A DNA stretch of 12,289 nucleotides, from NCBI GenBank assembly GCA_025774865.1, contig JALGZO010000784.1, forward strand, positions 1 through 12,289, in the 5' to 3' direction. Source of the DNA: a bacterium. GTDB taxonomy: Bacteria; ARS69. The notes under the pieces were generated by a model. It worked only from the letters and a program-made list of their open reading frames with translations. It was not told the origin of the DNA and ran no database searches. Position numbers and translations under genes: made by a program. This document shows positions 9,655 to 12,289 of the stretch, one piece after another; the stretch's first letter is position 1; each line of letters opens with the position of its first letter.

Positions 9655-10043
9655 GCGCTGCGACCGAGCCGGCCCTCGCGAAGCCGAAACCCGAAGACGA
9701 AGAGGGACACAGTCACGCGGTACCCCTTCGGGTCCTCGCCGCGGTCTGGGGAACCCTCGTAATCCTCACCTGGATCACCATCTCGGCGACGCGGATGGAT
9801 CTGGGATCATTCAACATCGTCATCGCCCTGACGATCGCCGTCGTCAAATCGGCTTACGTGGTGTTGTACTTCATGCACCTTCGCTACGATCGGCCGTTCA
9901 ACGCCGTCATTCTCATCTCGGCGATCGCGTTCGTGGCGCTGTTCATCGGGTTCTTGCTGATGGACACCAAGGGGTATCAGCCGAACGTGATCCCGGGGTA
10001 CGCCCCGGAGATCGAGGCGTCACGATCGGCCGCATCGCACTGA
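9651..10043 (+). CDS. caa3 oxidase subunit IV (prokaryotic COX4 family)
   Basis: A 130-residue membrane protein matching the prokaryotic cytochrome oxidase subunit IV family (CtaF/CyoD-like), a small structural subunit of the oxidase. Residues 1-23 are polar, with a short His-containing stretch (EEGHSHAVP). Three hydrophobic helices follow at about 26-44, 54-75 and 83-104. The family signature is the [13 protein letters not shown] string between helices two and three. The 26-residue C-terminal tail is polar and ends in His. It starts with an ATG overlapping the coxA stop, so it is likely translationally coupled. It is the last gene of the operon and ends inside a hairpin shared with the convergent ctaB. 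In many clusters a subunit III gene stands between coxA and this gene; here it does not. Confidence 0.92.
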   Translation: MSAATEPALAKPKPEDEEGHSHAVPLRVLAAVWGTLVILTWITISATRMDLGSFNIVIALTIAVVKSAYVVLYFMHLRYDRPFNAVILISAIAFVALFIGFLLMDTKGYQPNVIPGYAPEIEASRSAASH

Positions 10044-10054
10044 GCAAAGCTCAG
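10040..10054. terminator. Short hairpin between convergent operon end and ctaB (possible bidirectional terminator)
   Basis: CTGAGC-AAA-GCTCAG is a perfect 6-bp inverted repeat with a 3-base loop. It contains the subunit IV stop codon on the + strand (10041-10043) and the ctaB stop codon on the - strand (10053-10051). The only space between the two genes is 7 bases. There is no T-run after the stem on either strand, so it is at best a weak intrinsic terminator or an mRNA 3' end structure. Confidence 0.35.
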
Positions 10055-10968
10055 AGGCGCGTGGGATCCAGCAACATCAAAATGAGCAGCAGTGGCAGGT
10101 AGGCGATGCTGGTCAGGAACAGGCGTCGAGCTGCTTCCGCTGAGCGGTCTCGATACAGCCGCAGCGCGGCGACGAGCATCGTGACTCCGAGCACCGTGGA
10201 GCCGAAGAGGTACATCCAGCCGCTGATCCCGACGAGGGCGGCCGAGTAAGCGACCGGAAGCAACACGAGACAGTAGACGACGACGATGCGGAACGTGGCT
10301 CGCCCGGCCGGATCGACGACGGGCAACATCCGGAAGCCGGCGCCCGCGTATTCGTCGCGGTAGACCCACGCGATCGCGAGGAAGTGCGGGATCTGCCAGA
10401 CGAAGAGAATCGAGAAGAGGACGAAGGCTGCGGGCTCGAGCGAGCCAGTCGCCGCCGTCCAGCCGATCACCGGGGGGATCCCTCCACATACCGCGCCCAC
10501 GATCGTGTTCAACGTCGTCCTCGGCTTCAGAGGCGTATAGAGAAACAGGTAGACGACCCAGGAGATGAGCGCGAGGCCCGCGGCAAGGACGTGGACCCCG
10601 GCAAACAGGACGAAGACGCCGACCAGGCTGATCGAGAGAGAGAATGTGACGCCGCCCCGCGACGACAGCCGTCCCGAGGGGAATGGGCGGTCCCGGGTCC
10701 GCTTCATGAGGGCGTCGCGGGCGACCTCCCACCACTGATTGAGACCGTTGGCTCCCCCCGCGACGAGAGCCGTCCCGGCGATCGCGAGCGACAGGCGCCA
10801 CCAGTCCACGGACCCGGCCGCGGCGAGGAGGTAGCCGAGGCCGGTGGTCACGACGACGAGGCCCGTCAGACCCGGCTTCGTGAGCTCCGCGTAGAGGGCC
10901 CACCGCGCCGAGGATTCGACACTCTCGTACCTACCGGCCACGATGTCGCGGGAAGGGGACGCGCTCAA
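10051..10968 (-). CDS. ctaB: Protoheme IX farnesyltransferase (haem O synthase)
   Basis: A UbiA-family prenyltransferase that adds a farnesyl group to protohaem to make haem O, the precursor of haem A needed by the adjacent caa3 oxidase. About nine membrane helices are visible. The first Asp-rich active-site region is recognisable as NQWWEVARDALMKRTRDRP, matching the family N-x3-D-x3-M-x-RT-x2-RP pattern, with Glu-Val-Ala-Arg before the key Asp. The second region reads YRDEYAGAGFRMLPVV. I chose the TTG at 10968 (305 residues) because GAGAGG lies 5 bases upstream and a possible promoter sits just before it. Other in-frame starts are the ATG at 11001 (316 residues, no visible ribosome site) and a GTG at 11127 (358 residues, Arg-rich extension). 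Start is uncertain; identity is firm. The gene is convergent with the oxidase operon. Confidence 0.93.
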   Translation of the reverse strand: MSASPSRDIVAGRYESVESSARWALYAELTKPGLTGLVVVTTGLGYLLAAAGSVDWWRLSLAIAGTALVAGGANGLNQWWEVARDALMKRTRDRPFPSGRLSSRGGVTFSLSISLVGVFVLFAGVHVLAAGLALISWVVYLFLYTPLKPRTTLNTIVGAVCGGIPPVIGWTAATGSLEPAAFVLFSILFVWQIPHFLAIAWVYRDEYAGAGFRMLPVVDPAGRATFRIVVVYCLVLLPVAYSAALVGISGWMYLFGSTVLGVTMLVAALRLYRDRSAEAARRLFLTSIAYLPLLLILMLLDPTRL

Positions 10969-10973
10969 GGAGA

Positions 10974-10979
10974 CCTCTC
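10974..10979 (-). promoter_or_regulatory. Ribosome binding site supporting the ctaB TTG start
   Basis: On the - strand GAGAGG lies 5 bases before TTG at 10968. The alternative ATG at 11001 has no comparable purine-rich sequence upstream, so this site favours the shorter protein. Confidence 0.4.
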
Positions 10980-10999
10980 GGATTCGGCGGCGAGGGCTC

Positions 11000-11028
11000 A
11001 TGGTGCGAGACGCGATCGGCCGCGTCAA
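11000..11028 (-). promoter_or_regulatory. Possible sigma-70-type promoter of ctaB
   Basis: On the - strand TTGACG (11028-11023) is followed after 17 bases by CACCAT (11005-11000), which keeps the two most conserved -10 bases (second A, final T). Transcription would begin near 10993, giving a leader of about 25 bases with GAGAGG before the TTG start at 10968, and it would exclude the ATG at 11001. The -10 match is weak. Confidence 0.3.
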
Positions 11029-11042
11029 GCGCGACACCTCTC

Positions 11043-11070
11043 TTGCCGATTCCGATGACCACGGTAGGAT
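11043..11070 (+). promoter_or_regulatory. Possible sigma-70-type promoter of the EEP-family gene
   Basis: TTGCCG (11043-11048) and TAGGAT (11065-11070) are separated by 16 bases; each matches its consensus at four of six positions. Transcription would begin near 11077, leaving about 100 bases of leader before the ATG at 11175. It faces away from the candidate ctaB promoter, as expected for a divergent intergenic region. Confidence 0.35.
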
Positions 11071-11174
11071 GGGGGACTTCACCACGCATCCGGGAGTCCG
11101 CCTCGCTCTCTCGACCTCACGAGTCACCAGTCCCCCGGGCGCGACCCCGCCCGCGGTGGAACCGCCCGCTGGCC

Positions 11175-11978
11175 ATGCTCGGGTTCACCGCCCTGGCCGG
11201 GTTCCTGCTCATCCTCTTTCGCGTTCCGCAGGCTGTGCCCCCCGGGCCGGGCCCCGGTGAGATCCGCGTCGTGACTTACAACATCCGCGCCGGTCTCGGT
11301 GGCCTCGACGCCGTGGTGGCCGATCTGGAGCGCCTCTCTCCCGACATCGTTGCGCTCCAGGAGGTCGAACGCGGGGTTCGGCGAACCCGCCAGATCGACC
11401 AGGCAAAGAGCCTGGGCGAGGCCCTCGGGATGGAGTTCGCGTTCGGCGGGTCGTTCACGGTGGAGCAGGGCGAGCACGGCATCGCTCTGCTGTCACGGTT
11501 CCCCATGTCGGAAGTCGAGAAGGTGCGCCTGCCCCAGGCGACGGGGCGTTGGCCGCGAATCGCCCTGAAGGCGCGCGTCGAAGCCCCGGGAGGTGCGTTC
11601 CGGATGGTCTGCGTGCATCTCGCCCGGCCGTGGGGGTGGCCACTGTCGAACACGGGGGCGCGGCTCGCCCAGATCAAGGCCATTCACGAGAGTCTGGACG
11701 GCGACGAGTTGCCCATCGTCGTGGCCGGCGACTTCAATTCGTTCCCGATTTCGCCCGAGGGCTTCGCGATGTCCCGCCGTCTGAGAAATGCGTGGAACCC
11801 CTGGCGCGACGGTTGGGCGACGACCTTTCCGCTCCGCGCGCTCGGCTGGCCGGGAGGCTCGATCAAGATCGATCACGTCTTCCACGATACTCGGTGGAAG
11901 AGTCGGGGAAACTGGTCCGCCAGACCAGGGGCCAGCGACCACCGGGCGGTGGCCGCTGATCTCGTTCCCCGACCTTGA
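11175..11978 (+). CDS. Membrane-anchored endonuclease/exonuclease/phosphatase (EEP) family protein
   Basis: A 267-residue protein of the EEP superfamily, metal-dependent phosphoesterases whose substrates range from DNA to phospholipids and inositol phosphates; the substrate here cannot be told. The catalytic set is visible: Asn36 (TYNIRAG), Glu63 (ALQEVERG), His148 (CVHLARP), Asp186 and Asn188 (AGDFNSFP), and Asp255-His256 (ASDHRAV), with IDHVFHD at 232-238. The first 16 residues are a hydrophobic helix followed by a Pro/Gly-rich linker, so the enzyme is probably anchored with its domain in the periplasm. The ATG at 11175 is chosen because it opens the hydrophobic helix; the frame extends to an ATG at 11055 and a TTG at 11043 through Arg/Pro-rich sequence without family resemblance. 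No strong ribosome site is visible for any of them. No functional link to the oxidase genes is evident. Confidence 0.85.
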   Translation: MLGFTALAGFLLILFRVPQAVPPGPGPGEIRVVTYNIRAGLGGLDAVVADLERLSPDIVALQEVERGVRRTRQIDQAKSLGEALGMEFAFGGSFTVEQGEHGIALLSRFPMSEVEKVRLPQATGRWPRIALKARVEAPGGAFRMVCVHLARPWGWPLSNTGARLAQIKAIHESLDGDELPIVVAGDFNSFPISPEGFAMSRRLRNAWNPWRDGWATTFPLRALGWPGGSIKIDHVFHDTRWKSRGNWSARPGASDHRAVAADLVPRP

Positions 11979-11994
11979 GGAAGCGCGGCGCGAG

Positions 11995-12289
11995 CTACTC
12001 CGTTTCCTGCTGCTCCCGAAGCCGCTGAAAGGCCTCCTCCATCGAGGTCATTCCGGGAGCTCCCGCCGAGCGTATTTCCTCGCGCGGCTCCCGAGGCGGG
12101 CGCGGCTCGCGGTTGCGGGGAGACTTGCCTCCCGAGCGCGATGGAAGTTCGGCGGGATCGACGAGAGAAAGAGAGATGCGACGCGACGCTGGATCGATCG
12201 AGACGATCCACGCGTCGACCTCGTCGCCCTTGCTCACCACGTCCGAGGGATGCTCGACCCGACCCTCGGCGAGAGTCGAGACGTTTTTT
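11995..12289 (-). CDS. S1 RNA-binding domain protein, C-terminal part (5' truncated)
   Basis: The - strand frame is open from the window edge to a TAG at 11995-11997, giving about 97 residues; the start lies outside. The first 45 residues look like the second half of an S1 (OB-fold) domain: STLAEGRVEHPSDVV, then KGDEVDAWIVSIDPASRRISLSL, matching the usual VGDEV...V..ID...RRISLSL pattern. A tail follows that is rich in Arg, Pro, Glu and Gly and ends in an acidic/Gln-rich segment (MEEAFQRLREQQETE). This could be ribosomal protein S1, a shorter S1-like protein, or another S1-containing RNA-binding protein; the visible part cannot decide. A GTG at 12240 is internal to the domain and is not a plausible start. 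It converges with the EEP gene, 16 bases apart, with no clear terminator between. Confidence 0.8.
   Translation of the reverse strand, partial: KNVSTLAEGRVEHPSDVVSKGDEVDAWIVSIDPASRRISLSLVDPAELPSRSGGKSPRNREPRPPREPREEIRSAGAPGMTSMEEAFQRLREQQETE

Noticed and set aside
9977-10903. A 308-codon - strand frame overlapping ctaB
   Set aside because: It is another frame of the ctaB strand; the Arg/Gly-rich translation has no membrane helices, while the ctaB frame has the prenyltransferase motifs.
12284-12289. Run of six T at the right edge, possible terminator
   Set aside because: It lies in the coding frame of the S1-domain protein (- strand Lys-Asn codons), no stem precedes it, and the window ends there.

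Overview
The window is a compact respiratory gene cluster from a high-GC, aerobic, probably Gram-negative bacterium. It encodes most of alternative complex III (ACIII, the quinol:cytochrome c oxidoreductase unrelated to bc1) directly followed by a caa3-type haem-copper oxidase. ACIII-SCO-caa3 clusters of this kind occur in Acidobacteriota, Gemmatimonadota, Myxococcota, Rhodothermota and related lineages. I cannot place the organism more precisely from sequence alone.

Layout, positions 1-10043, all on the + strand: actB (5' end cut off by the window), actC, actD, actE, actF, a 107-residue single-span membrane protein of unknown function, a SCO-type copper chaperone, coxB with a fused cytochrome c domain, coxA (A2 type) and a cox4-like subunit IV. 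Genes are separated by at most 13 bases, and several pairs overlap by 4 bases (ATGA or GTGA). I see no internal terminator or promoter, so this is very probably one transcript. Electrons would pass from quinol at the NrfD-like subunits (ActC/ActF) through ACIII haems (ActE here, ActA presumably upstream) to the cytochrome c domain of CoxB, then CuA, then the haem a/a3-CuB site of CoxA. The SCO protein would help load CuA. No subunit III gene lies between coxA and the subunit IV gene.

Positions 10051-11001 hold ctaB on the - strand, convergent with the operon. It makes haem O, the precursor of haem A for this oxidase. The two stop codons sit inside a perfect 6-bp hairpin at 10040-10054. A short divergent region (about 10969-11174) separates ctaB from a + strand gene for a membrane-anchored endonuclease/exonuclease/phosphatase-family protein (11175-11978). 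The right edge carries the C-terminal part of an S1 RNA-binding-domain protein on the - strand, cut by the window end.

I found no mobile element, CRISPR array, tRNA or rRNA. The content is mostly well-known respiratory machinery. The least explained parts are the small conserved-looking protein between actF and SCO, the missing subunit III, and an ActE without an obvious lipobox.
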